Assembly: GCA_009885905.1 (NCBI GenBank)
Contig: VFJU01000472.1
Span: 1 to 11,760, forward strand
Direction of reading: 5' to 3'
DNA from: Verrucomicrobiota bacterium
GTDB taxonomy: Bacteria > Verrucomicrobiota > Verrucomicrobiia > Verrucomicrobiales > Akkermansiaceae
Length of the DNA: 11,760 nucleotides
Shown here: in pieces, positions 5,830-11,760 of the stretch
How positions within the stretch are numbered: position 1 is the stretch's first letter
Layout: each line of letters begins with the position of its first letter
Made by a program: the position numbers and the translations under genes
The notes under the pieces: model-generated
What the model was told of the DNA's origin: nothing
Seen by the model: the letters and a program-made list of their open reading frames with translations, nothing else
Database searches by the model: none

Positions 5830-6936
5830 CTAGCTTGCGTGTCGTTCATGCCATTCGTGGTAAATTTTCGGTGAAATTTCAGAGGGCTTGATTTCTGAGC
5901 GCCCCCCCCAGAATACGTTGGTGTAGGACACAGGAATTCCGGCGGATGCGAGATGGCGGTCGATGGCGGCCTTGTGTTCGAGGACACGTGATTTTTCGGT
6001 TCCGTGCATCACTCCCATGATATTGACGTTCCCAAACTGAGGTCCGCCCTCGCGCCAGTAGGCGTGGGTCATGCAGAAATGGCGACCAACCTCTCCGCCC
6101 GCCTCCACCTCGCGGCCTGCGGGGACGGCCCAGTGAAAAAGTCCGTTGAAGCGGGTGACTCGCTCGCCGCTGGCGGATGGCTTGACGTGCTCGAGAAAGG
6201 TGGAAAAGCGCCCGATCACTTTCTTTTGGTTGAGATTCTCGGCGACTTCACAAAAGCGATCTAACGAAACGCCAGCGATGACTGCTCGGTTCACCCACGG
6301 CGACTCGCAAATTTCATCAAGAGTGAGTTCCTCCTTCAGAGCGAGTAGGACCGCCCATTCCTCGGGGTTAAGATCTACGGCGGTGGTCGTCATCATTAAC
6401 GCGGGATCGTCTGCCTTGTCGCCGGGTTCAAGAGTTTTTCGGCGTACATGTCCTACGCCGAGTGCGAAGACACCGTTCGCTGGCATGAGTAGGTATTCAG
6501 TGGCACCGGTTAGACGGAGCAGGGTGGTGGCGTGAAAATCTAACGATTCGCCGACGGGAACTTTTAGCGTCGTCCACAAACGGTAACTTGATCCAGAGAC
6601 CACGCTGTCAGTCGAGCGGATGACGACGTGACCAGAAAAGGGATCTTCCTTGGACATGAAATCAAATGCCGCGTTGAGTTTTTCTTCCGGCACTTTCCAA
6701 GCGACCAGCGCGCCGTGTGCAAGCTTGGTCGAGAGGAGTGTTTGGCGGACTCTCCGGACGACGCCCGCCGTGACCATGGCGCTGATGCGCTCCAGCACCG
6801 TGGCGAGTGGTTGTCCGGATTTCTCGGCAATCTGTTGAAATGGATATCGCTGAAAACCAGCGATTAGATCTTCGGAAATCGCTAGGATAGCCGCGTTGAT
6901 CGGATCAGAGTGTTCGACGGGGATGGTGGAATTCAT
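5830..6936 (-). CDS. fused AhbA-AhbB-like siroheme decarboxylase (NirD/L/G/H family)
   Basis: This 368-residue protein looks like two siroheme-decarboxylase-type units in tandem. Each unit has an AsnC/Lrp-like helix-turn-helix plus a ligand domain. Unit 1 (about 12-170) has YPFQQIAEKSGQPLATVLERI, then VRRVRQTLL, GHVVIRS and YRLWTTLKVP. Unit 2 (about 188-365) has a second degenerate HTH (VLLALKEELTLDEICESPW), GRHFCMTHAYW with His286, NVNIMGVMHGT and terminal NVFWGGRSEIKPSEISPKIY. These mirror the VSHCYxRxxxPxWxYNLxxMxHG and LFSTREFKK motifs of AhbB/NirL proteins. AhbA and AhbB form a heterodimer that decarboxylates siroheme to 12,18-didecarboxysiroheme in alternative heme synthesis, and NirDL does the same for heme d1. 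Its ATG overlaps the cca stop by 4 bp. A G8 tract lies near the 3' end. It could instead be a regulator of the same fold; no other heme or nir gene is in view. Confidence 0.72.
   Translation of the reverse strand: MNSTIPVEHSDPINAAILAISEDLIAGFQRYPFQQIAEKSGQPLATVLERISAMVTAGVVRRVRQTLLSTKLAHGALVAWKVPEEKLNAAFDFMSKEDPFSGHVVIRSTDSVVSGSSYRLWTTLKVPVGESLDFHATTLLRLTGATEYLLMPANGVFALGVGHVRRKTLEPGDKADDPALMMTTTAVDLNPEEWAVLLALKEELTLDEICESPWVNRAVIAGVSLDRFCEVAENLNQKKVIGRFSTFLEHVKPSASGERVTRFNGLFHWAVPAGREVEAGGEVGRHFCMTHAYWREGGPQFGNVNIMGVMHGTEKSRVLEHKAAIDRHLASAGIPVSYTNVFWGGRSEIKPSEISPKIYHEWHERHAS
5902..5909 (-). repeat. G8 homopolymer tract inside the ahbAB-like gene
   Basis: Eight consecutive C on the plus strand (G8 in the coding strand) encode the Trp-Gly-Gly of NVFWGGRSEIK, 24 codons before the stop. 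Tracts of this length are prone to replication slippage. The frame given continues into a conserved-looking C-terminus, so the annotated state appears to be the functional one. A shift would replace the last residues, and in one direction reading would continue to a stop at 5769. Confidence 0.6.
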
Positions 6937-8303
6937 GAGTGAAAAGGTGGTGGCGATCCGTGGTGTTTTTTCGCAGTGGACTCTGGAGGTCTCGTGGCGA
7001 GTTCCTTTAAATAAACCAGAGCTGGCTCGCGGGCAAGGATACGTCCTTCAAGTTGTTCTGTTTGCAAGGCTTCAAGAATTTCCTTGAAGCGTGGGCCTGG
7101 GCTCAGACCGAGTGTGAGCAGGTCGCGCCCCGTCACCAATGGCGGTGGAATCAATGGTTCTGCTGCGAACTCCTCGCCCTTTGCAAGAAGGAATTCGTAG
7201 TTGTCGGTGAACCCATTCGAAGAACCACAATCGACACGATGAAGCTCCATTTCCCGCTCAAAAGTTGGCTCGGCCATGAAGCGCTTGAGCTTCGCGGTCC
7301 GCATCTGTTTGACGTTCATGAACTGCATGTGTCGCGCCACCATCGTGACGACCGAGGCAATGGTTTCGTTAGAGTAGCGAAGTCTGCGCAAGATCGCTCC
7401 GGCCATTTCAGCGCCTAGCGTGTCATGGCCATTGAAGCGGATTCGTCCAGCGGTGGCGTCATAGGTCTGGCATGGTGGCTTGGCGATGTCGTGGAGCAAG
7501 ACGGCGAGGCAGAGATCTAACGAAGCATCATCAGCCAGTAATTCTAACATGATACAAGTATGGGTGTAGACATCGCCCTCAGGATGCCATTCGGGTGGTT
7601 GCTCGCAGCCAATCGTTTTTAAAAACTCGGGAACGATGTGTACCATCAGACTCGATTCTATCAGTAATTCAACTCCCGCACGGCGATTGGGTGAGATGAG
7701 AATTTTTGAAAACTCATCGCGGATGCGTTCCGGTGAGATGCGTTCGAGCATATCTGCGCAGCTTTGAATCGCAATGAATGTCTGCGGTTCGATTTTAAAC
7801 CCTAACGTCGCTGAAAATCTTACGGCTCTGAGAAGTCTTAAGCCATCTTCGGTGAAGCGTGCAACGGGGTCCCCGATGGCGCGTAGCAGTCTGGCGCCAA
7901 GATCGGCAAGACCTCCCACGTAGTCGATCACCTCGCCGGTTTCTGGGTTTTCAAAAAGCCCGTTGATGGTGAAATCTCGGCGTTGGGCATCCAGCTCGGG
8001 GGTCGAGAAAGTCACCGTGTCTGGCCGCCGCCCGTCCTTGTAACTGCCATCCGTGCGGAACGTGGCGATCTCGATGTGGTGACCGGCGTGTTTGGCGATG
8101 GCCACCCCGAAGTGTGCGCCGACCTCGTTTGCACCGGGAAATAGCTTTTGCACCTCTGCCGGTGTTGCGGAGGTGGCGATGTCGTAATCTTTGGGAACGA
8201 GTCCGAGCAGGCGGTCGCGGACGCAGCCTCCGGCAAATAAAGCCTCATACCCAGCCGCCGTCAGCTGGCGGGCAAGTTCGAGGGCAGCTTGGCGAGCAGG
8301 CAT
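6933..8303 (-). CDS. cca: CCA tRNA nucleotidyltransferase / poly(A) polymerase family with HD domain
   Basis: This 456-residue class II nucleotidyltransferase adds or repairs the 3' CCA end of tRNAs, or is a close relative. The head domain (about 20-150) shows AGGCVRDRLLG (24-34), catalytic DYD (Asp39/Asp41) and RRDFTING (108-115). The neck has TEDGLRLLRAVRF (151-163) and ERISPERIRDE (187-197). An HD domain follows at about 240-370, with THTC (247-250) and LLHDIAKP (269-276). HD-bearing members often also have phosphohydrolase activity. Length is usual for HD-containing bacterial CCA enzymes. The start at 8303 is well fixed: between the upstream in-frame stop and this ATG there is no other ATG, GTG or TTG. 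Its stop overlaps the ATG of the AhbAB-like gene (ATGA, 6933-6936). Splitting into a CCA-adding enzyme or a poly(A) polymerase is not certain by eye. Confidence 0.9.
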   Translation of the reverse strand: MPARQAALELARQLTAAGYEALFAGGCVRDRLLGLVPKDYDIATSATPAEVQKLFPGANEVGAHFGVAIAKHAGHHIEIATFRTDGSYKDGRRPDTVTFSTPELDAQRRDFTINGLFENPETGEVIDYVGGLADLGARLLRAIGDPVARFTEDGLRLLRAVRFSATLGFKIEPQTFIAIQSCADMLERISPERIRDEFSKILISPNRRAGVELLIESSLMVHIVPEFLKTIGCEQPPEWHPEGDVYTHTCIMLELLADDASLDLCLAVLLHDIAKPPCQTYDATAGRIRFNGHDTLGAEMAGAILRRLRYSNETIASVVTMVARHMQFMNVKQMRTAKLKRFMAEPTFEREMELHRVDCGSSNGFTDNYEFLLAKGEEFAAEPLIPPPLVTGRDLLTLGLSPGPRFKEILEALQTEQLEGRILAREPALVYLKELATRPPESTAKKHHGSPPPFHS

Positions 8304-8480
8304 GGATGCAGCATTGGATGTATCAACCCCGCATTCAAGACGGAACGTGAGGGATTGGACTCCACCGTTGTAAATTCATGGTTCATTTTCCGAATACGTC
8401 GGCTGTAGGTCGTCAAATTTCATTCATTTGAGTTTTGCCCGCAGAGTGCCTGAAAGAAAATATTGTGGGGGAATACTAAC

Positions 8481-8514
8481 AAAAAATCCGCCTCCCTCGG
8501 CGAGGAAAGCGGAT
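8481..8514 (-). terminator. intrinsic terminator of glnA
   Basis: On the minus strand, 28 bp after the glnA stop, ATCCGC (8514-8509) pairs with GCGGAT (8491-8486). An inner CCTC-GCC-GAGG stem sits between them, and T6 follows (8486-8481). GC-rich stem plus U tract make a standard Rho-independent terminator. It separates glnA from the cca-ahbAB-phoBR block. Confidence 0.85.
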
Positions 8515-8541
8515 CTTGAATGAATCGTTTATGAATCTAAC

Positions 8542-9561
8542 TTATGGCTTAGGCACCAGAGAGATTGTCTTGAGAATGCGCGACGCGATCTGATAGGGAT
8601 CACCTTGTGAATTCGGACGACGGTCCTCGAGATAGCCTTGATACTTGTTATCCTTGACGAAGCTGTGTGGCACACGGACCGAGGCACCGCGGTCTGCGAC
8701 GCCGTAGGAGAACTTGTCGATGGATTGTGTCTCATGCAGTCCGGTGAGACGCAAGTGGTTGTCTGGACCGTAGACAGCGATGTGTTCTTCGCAATGTTCG
8801 CCGAAGGCCGCCATGAGTGCTTCGAAATAGGCTTTGCCACCCTTTTCGCGTAGATACTCGGTGGAGAAATTCGCGTGCATACCGGAGCCATTCCAGTCGC
8901 CCTTGAGCGGTTTGCAGTGGTATTCCACGTCGATGCCATATTTTTCGCAAAGACGGTTGAGGATGTAGCGAGCCACCCAGATTTCATCGGCGCAACGCTT
9001 TGATCCTTTGCCGAAGATTTGGAATTCCCACTGACCCTTGGCGACCTCGGCGTTGATGCCTTCATGATTGATTCCAGCATCAAGACAGAGATCAAGGTGT
9101 TCTTCGACGATCTGTCGGGCGATGTCGCCGACCGCTTTGTAACCGACTCCGCAATAGTATGGACCCTGAGGTGCAGGGAAGCCATCTGCTGGAAATCCAA
9201 GTGGACGTCCATCCTGATAGAGAAAATATTCCTGCTCAAAGCCAAACCATGCACCTGGGTCGTCGAGGATAGCAGCGCGTCCATTTGATGGGTGAGGGGT
9301 GGTGCCGTCTGGCATCATCACCTCGCACATCACCAATGCGCCATTTTTGCGAGTGCTGTCTGGAAACACTGCGACAGGCTTAAGCATGCAATCCGAGCTG
9401 CGGCCTTCCGCTTGCTGGGTCGAGCTGCCGTCGAAGCCCCACATCGGCAATTGCTCGAGATTTGGGAAGCTAGCGAATTCCTTGACTTGGGTTTTGCTGC
9501 GGAGATTTGGCACGGGCGTGTACCCGTCGAGCCAGATGTATTCCAATTTGTATTTGGCCAT
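8542..9561 (-). CDS. glnA: glutamine synthetase type II (GSII, eukaryote-like)
   Basis: This 339-residue enzyme makes glutamine from glutamate, ammonia and ATP in the cytoplasm. Length and motifs are of the short GSII type rather than the ~470-residue GSI. The beta-grasp domain ends with GFDGSSTQQAEGRSSDC (42-58). Catalytic parts include WFGFEQEYFL (metal/glutamate Glu109 and Glu111), GINAEVAKGQWEFQ (168-181), the ATP-site GDWNGSGMHANFST (221-234, His229), HETQSIDKFSYGVADRGASV (276-295) and YLEDRRPNSQGDPY (310-323). The adenylylation loop of GSI-beta is absent, so control is probably transcriptional and allosteric. A sigma-54 promoter at 9661-9677 and a terminator at 8481-8514 frame a single-gene unit. 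ATG at 9561 gives the expected N-terminus (MAKYKLEYIWLDG). A strong Shine-Dalgarno sequence is not seen. The upstream neighbour on the same strand is the PP2C gene, 151 bp away. Confidence 0.94.
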   Translation of the reverse strand: MAKYKLEYIWLDGYTPVPNLRSKTQVKEFASFPNLEQLPMWGFDGSSTQQAEGRSSDCMLKPVAVFPDSTRKNGALVMCEVMMPDGTTPHPSNGRAAILDDPGAWFGFEQEYFLYQDGRPLGFPADGFPAPQGPYYCGVGYKAVGDIARQIVEEHLDLCLDAGINHEGINAEVAKGQWEFQIFGKGSKRCADEIWVARYILNRLCEKYGIDVEYHCKPLKGDWNGSGMHANFSTEYLREKGGKAYFEALMAAFGEHCEEHIAVYGPDNHLRLTGLHETQSIDKFSYGVADRGASVRVPHSFVKDNKYQGYLEDRRPNSQGDPYQIASRILKTISLVPKP

Positions 9562-9615
9562 AATATTTTAGTGTGAAGTGGTTAGTCTAGTTTGTTTTAG
9601 GGTCTTGATGAAGTC

Positions 9616-9627
9616 TAGGCATGCCTA
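9616..9627. repeat. palindrome in the glnA leader
   Basis: TAGGCATGCCTA is a perfect 12-bp palindrome. Including flanks it becomes an 18-bp dyad (9613-9630) with one mismatched pair. It lies about 20-35 bp downstream of the start site expected from the sigma-54 promoter and about 55 bp before the glnA ATG. That position suits an operator or roadblock site, or an RNA structure. I do not recognise the binding protein. Confidence 0.5.
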
Positions 9628-9660
9628 AACCTGCCAAAGTTCAATGACGCATACAAAAGT

Positions 9661-9677
9661 AGCATTGTGCGTGCCAA
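9661..9677 (-). promoter_or_regulatory. sigma-54 (RpoN) promoter of glnA
   Basis: The minus strand reads TTGGCACG-CACA-ATGCT. It matches the -24/-12 consensus TTGGCACG-N4-TTGCW at all but one of the defined positions. The invariant GG and GC are exactly 10 bp apart. Transcription would start near 9650, leaving a leader of about 90 nt before the glnA ATG. Sigma-54 promoters need an enhancer-binding activator such as NtrC; none is encoded here, and I did not find a clear TGCACC-N5-GGTGCA-type site upstream. Confidence 0.85.
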
Positions 9678-9712
9678 TTAACTTCTTTTTGTCGATCTTG
9701 ATTTCCGCCTTT

Positions 9713-10531
9713 TTATGGGGCGGTCACCGCAATGACGATGAGGCTTGTATCGTCGAATCCGGAGTTGTCGATAGCGCGTTTTAAAAGTCGTTGGGCGGTG
9801 GTGGCAGGATCACCCTGACAGGTGGCCAATGCATCGCCGATGTGGCGCTCCCATAGTCCGTCGGTGACACCGTCGGAGCAGATCATGAGGCAATCACCGG
9901 GGAGGATTTCGATCGCTGCTAAGTAAGGATTTACGTGGGGTTGCCCGCCGCCGACAATTTCGTACAGGGCAGCGCGGCGCGGATGAGCGCGGTGTTCGGT
10001 CTCACTGATTTCACCGCGTTTCCATTGGCGCCACGCGACGGTGTGGTCTTGGCTGATTTGCTCGAGTACCCCGCCGCGCGACAAGTAGATGCGGGAGTCG
10101 CCGACGTTGGCGAGATAGAGATTATCTGGTGTGAACCACGCGAGGGCGAGGGTGGCGGCCATGCCCAAGTGGTCGGGGGAATCGGCGGCCACCTCGTTGA
10201 TTCCGCGATGGACGCGACCGATGGCGTCGGAGAGATGGGCGATGGAATCTGGGTGAAATCCAGCTGCCGCCGCTTTAAAAGTTTGTGGGACGATCTCCGC
10301 CATTTGTTTCAAGATACTTGCGGAGGCGATGTCGCCGGCATTTCCACTGCCCATGCCGTCTGAGATCGCGAAGATGAAATCTTGGTCTGCGAGGCGGCGG
10401 TTGCCAGTTGCGGCAAGTGTTTCAGAACCGCTCGAACCGCTGGCCAGCGCGATGAGTGCGTCATCGTTGCGCGGCTTGCGGGAACCGCTATGGGTAAGGG
10501 CTGCCCAATGGAGAATAGTGGCGTCGGTCAC
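9713..10531 (-). CDS. PP2C-family serine/threonine protein phosphatase
   Basis: This roughly 272-residue metal-dependent phosphatase of the PPM/PP2C type has the standard series of motifs. They are SGSRKPRNDDAL (metal Asp24), FAISDGMGSGNAGD (Asp58-Gly59), MAATLALAWF (125-133), NLYLANVGDSRIYL (137-150), LEQISQDHTV (156-165), MICSDGVTDGL (Asp220) and FDDTSLIVI (Asp260/261). Bacterial members reverse phosphorylation by Ser/Thr kinases. The frame is open upstream to 10855, but that part overlaps the kinase-like gene and is low-complexity shadow. No ATG is available near the domain start, and the GTG at 10531, 28 nt after the kinase stop, is the best candidate; the start is therefore uncertain. 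Gene order kinase then phosphatase on one strand suggests an operon and a kinase/phosphatase pair. A small hairpin at 9705-9723 overlaps the stop region but lacks a T tract. Confidence 0.88.
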   Translation of the reverse strand: MTDATILHWAALTHSGSRKPRNDDALIALASGSSGSETLAATGNRRLADQDFIFAISDGMGSGNAGDIASASILKQMAEIVPQTFKAAAAGFHPDSIAHLSDAIGRVHRGINEVAADSPDHLGMAATLALAWFTPDNLYLANVGDSRIYLSRGGVLEQISQDHTVAWRQWKRGEISETEHRAHPRRAALYEIVGGGQPHVNPYLAAIEILPGDCLMICSDGVTDGLWERHIGDALATCQGDPATTAQRLLKRAIDNSGFDDTSLIVIAVTAP

Positions 10532-10559
10532 GATGGCGCGGTGGGTTTGTTCGTTGAAT

Positions 10560-10973
10560 TTACAAATCTGGCGTGAGCAGGCCAAGCGGGCGAGGCAGGA
10601 TCTCAGCGAGCTCGAAATCGATGATGCAGAAGCACCCGAGATTGGCGCTGTAGGTGATGTTGCGTGGCTCGGCATCGAGGTGGCGGACGCCGAAATCGCG
10701 CTCGAGGATGGCGAATAACTGGTTGGATTTCTCCTTGGATATTTGGTCCGCCGGCTTGCCGCAGTTGGTCGAGACGAAGTAAAGTTCATCCGGATGCTCC
10801 TCCAGCAAACGTGGCACGTAGTCACAACCGCGCACCTCGAGCTCTTTGAGCACACTCACTTCCATGGCGTAGCGCTTGTCCGCATCAGTCCCGCGGAAGC
10901 GCTTGTGAACGTGGCCGTAGAAGTCGATCTTCACGCTGGAGCGGATGCCGTCTTTGAGTGGTTCGATAGCCAT
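10560..10973 (-). CDS. miniature protein-kinase-like protein
   Basis: This 137-residue protein shows kinase-superfamily landmarks in order: a possible ATP lysine in VHKRFRG (Lys24), an alpha-C-like segment (about 37-50), catalytic-loop RHLDAEPRNITY with His98, Asp100 and Asn105, and a metal-binding CIIDFELAE with Asp119-Phe-Glu in place of Asp-Phe-Gly. No glycine-rich loop is clear. The chain ends only about 17 residues after the DFE motif, so the activation segment and most of the C-lobe are missing. It resembles the reduced RIO/Bud32/WaaP-like kinases but is much shorter than Bud32. Asp and Asn are intact, so phosphotransfer is plausible but untested. The start is well supported: GGAGGGG (10979-10985) lies 5 nt before the ATG, the best ribosome-binding site in the window. 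The PP2C gene follows 28 nt later. Confidence 0.7.
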   Translation of the reverse strand: MAIEPLKDGIRSSVKIDFYGHVHKRFRGTDADKRYAMEVSVLKELEVRGCDYVPRLLEEHPDELYFVSTNCGKPADQISKEKSNQLFAILERDFGVRHLDAEPRNITYSANLGCFCIIDFELAEILPRPLGLLTPDL

Positions 10974-11094
10974 GTGAACCCCTCCACCAAACTCACCCGA
11001 CCGCGATCTGTCACGCTTTTGTTGCCGATTTCAGGTCGAAAAATTCATGGAATTGTCCGTTGCCAGTCGTGCTTCTCGAGGGTATTGAGCAGGC

Positions 11095-11523
11095 ATGTCC
11101 ATTCTTGCCGAAGATTCCGCTGTGATTGTAAAAACCAGAGAATTGTGCGCCCAAATCGCCAGTGATCCATTATTTATCAAGCTGCAAGCCGACGTCGAGC
11201 GCTTCCTAAGTGACGACTCAGCCCGCCTCCAGTATCAAAGCGTCCACGAACGTGGCGAGGGCTTACACCAAAAACAACACGCGGGTGTCGAACTTGGCGC
11301 CAGCGAAATCCGTGACTTTGAAAGTGCTCGCGAGGCCTTATTTGAAAACGTGGTCGCACGAGATTTTCTCGCCGCCCAACGAGAGCTAGAGACCCTGCAA
11401 AAAGAAATCGGCAAATACGTCGGTGGCACCATCGAGTTAGGTCGTGTTCCTACTTCCGAAGATCTTGCCGATAAGGGTGGATGCTGCGGTGGTAGCGGTT
11501 CCGGTGGTGGATGCTGCGGCTGA
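11095..11523 (+). CDS. YlbF/YmcA-family regulator with Gly/Cys tail
   Basis: This 142-residue, largely helical protein is of the YlbF (RicF)/YmcA (RicA) family. The family core spans about residues 8-115: VKTRELCAQIASDPLFIKLQ, a long charged helix, then ESAREALFENVVARDFLAAQRELETLQKEIGKYVGG. In Bacillus, YlbF, YmcA and YaaT form a complex that carries iron-sulfur clusters and affects RNase Y-dependent mRNA processing. Here the C-terminus ends with two Cys pairs (130/131 and 140/141) in a Gly/Ser linker, a plausible metal- or cluster-binding tail; Cys18 is the only other cysteine. No YmcA or YaaT homologue is in the window. It is divergent from the mini-kinase with a 121-bp gap. ATG at 11095 is chosen; GAGGG at 11078-11082 is a distant possible ribosome-binding site. 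Family membership is fairly clear; the role here is inferred. Confidence 0.75.
   Translation: MSILAEDSAVIVKTRELCAQIASDPLFIKLQADVERFLSDDSARLQYQSVHERGEGLHQKQHAGVELGASEIRDFESAREALFENVVARDFLAAQRELETLQKEIGKYVGGTIELGRVPTSEDLADKGGCCGGSGSGGGCCG
11476..11519 (+). repeat. 14-bp direct repeat encoding the Cys-Cys tail
   Basis: GGTGGATGCTGCGG occurs at 11476-11489 and again at 11506-11519, a period of 30 bp that keeps reading frame. Each copy encodes Gly-Gly-Cys-Cys-Gly. This suggests the second Cys pair arose by internal duplication, or that the tail can expand and contract by recombination. Confidence 0.7.
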
Positions 11524-11569
11524 TCGAAAATCTTCGTTTTTCCAATAGCTAGGAGTGGATTTTAAAAGA

Positions 11570-11760
11570 TCATTCTTCGACTGTTAGGAATTCGGGCAAA
11601 CTGCCCGGAACTCCAGTCAAGCGGGGAGTGCCCTCCCATGCCTCGTGCTTGCCAAAGATTCTGGCACTCATGCGACGAAGATTTTTGTCTGTGGCCTGTT
11701 CACTTGGGGAGATTGGCCTCAGGGAATCACCTTTTGCGGACAAGATGATGAGCCATGAGT
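11570..11760 (-). CDS. C-terminal fragment of an unidentified protein, cut by the window edge
   Basis: A minus-strand frame runs open from the window edge to a TGA at 11570-11572, giving the last 62 or so residues of a protein. The visible sequence includes SAKGDSLRPISPSEQATDK, RRMSARIFGKHEAWEGTPR and ends LPEFLTVEE. It is hydrophilic with balanced charged residues, unlike the Cys/Trp-rich alternative frame on the plus strand, so it is probably real coding. I do not recognise the family. It is convergent with the YlbF-family gene, with 46 bp between stops. A CGGGCA-aac-TGCCCG hairpin falls inside it. Confidence 0.45.
   Translation of the reverse strand, partial: SWLIILSAKGDSLRPISPSEQATDKNLRRMSARIFGKHEAWEGTPRLTGVPGSLPEFLTVEE

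Noticed and set aside
8261..8386. 41-codon ORF overlapping the cca start (MNHEFTTVES...), possible leader peptide
   Set aside because: It has no ribosome-binding site, no amino-acid bias typical of attenuator peptides, and its second half lies inside cca.
8436..8453. Second sigma-54-like sequence upstream of cca (CAGGCAC...GGGCA)
   Set aside because: GG and GC are 10 bp apart, but the -12 element (GGGCA) and the T before GG do not match; likely chance in a 238-bp gap where I otherwise see only the glnA terminator.
8529..9284. 251-codon open frame on the minus strand within glnA
   Set aside because: It lies fully inside the well-conserved GSII gene in another frame and has Ser/Thr/Arg-rich composition typical of a shadow frame.
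9705..9723. CCGCC...GGCGG hairpin at the PP2C stop, possible terminator
   Set aside because: It overlaps the stop codon region and has no T tract on the minus strand.
10532..10855. N-terminal extension of the PP2C frame to 10855
   Set aside because: It overlaps the kinase-like gene in another frame and is Ser/Arg/Cys-rich shadow sequence; the PP2C fold begins right after 10531.
11525..11541. CGAA-aatc-TTCG followed by T5 after the ylbF-family gene, as a terminator
   Set aside because: The stem is only 4 bp and AT-rich, too weak to call; its longer pairing with 11676-11685 is probably coincidental.

Overview
The window reads as chromosomal backbone of a member of the Verrucomicrobia, probably near Akkermansiaceae/Verrucomicrobiaceae. 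The best single clue is a perfect TGTTC-N4-GAACA LexA operator directly in front of lexA, the motif described for that phylum. A GSII-type (eukaryote-like) glutamine synthetase, a YlbF-family protein with a Gly/Cys tail and a secreted SGNH hydrolase fit this. I see no insertion sequence, phage gene, CRISPR array, rRNA or tRNA.

Layout, left to right. (1) 68-1258: the SOS repressor LexA (-) and, divergently, a small KhpA-type KH RNA-binding protein (+), separated by about 280 bp holding the LexA box and a perfect 7+6+7 inverted repeat. (2) 1283-3064: an OppD-type peptide-ABC ATPase with no partner subunits nearby, then an exported SGNH/GDSL hydrolase, both (-). (3) 3186-3833: an RDD-family membrane protein (+) with a long Pro-rich cytoplasmic N-terminus. 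(4) 3842-8303, all (-): in transcription order a CCA-adding enzyme, a fused AhbA-AhbB-like siroheme decarboxylase protein whose start overlaps the cca stop by 4 bp, an 84-bp gap rich in inverted repeats, then phoB and phoR, which also overlap by 4 bp. (5) 8542-10973, all (-): a very small protein-kinase-like protein, a PP2C phosphatase, then glutamine synthetase with its own sigma-54 promoter and a clear intrinsic terminator. (6) 11095-11523: a YlbF-family protein (+) divergent from the kinase. (7) 11570-11760: the C-terminal end of an unidentified (-) gene that runs off the window.

Functional themes: DNA-damage control (lexA), two-component signalling of the PhoRB type, nitrogen assimilation (sigma-54-driven GSII), tetrapyrrole chemistry (AhbAB-like fusion), and a possible reversible Ser/Thr phosphorylation module (mini-kinase plus PP2C). 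No obvious new defence or mobile system is present. The most unusual items are the kinase that ends just after its DFG-like motif beside its PP2C partner, the AhbA-AhbB fusion carrying a G8 tract near its 3' end, the sigma-54 promoter with a near-perfect palindrome in the glnA leader, and the duplicated Cys-Cys tail of the YlbF protein. All functional calls rest on motif recognition by eye; no database search was run.
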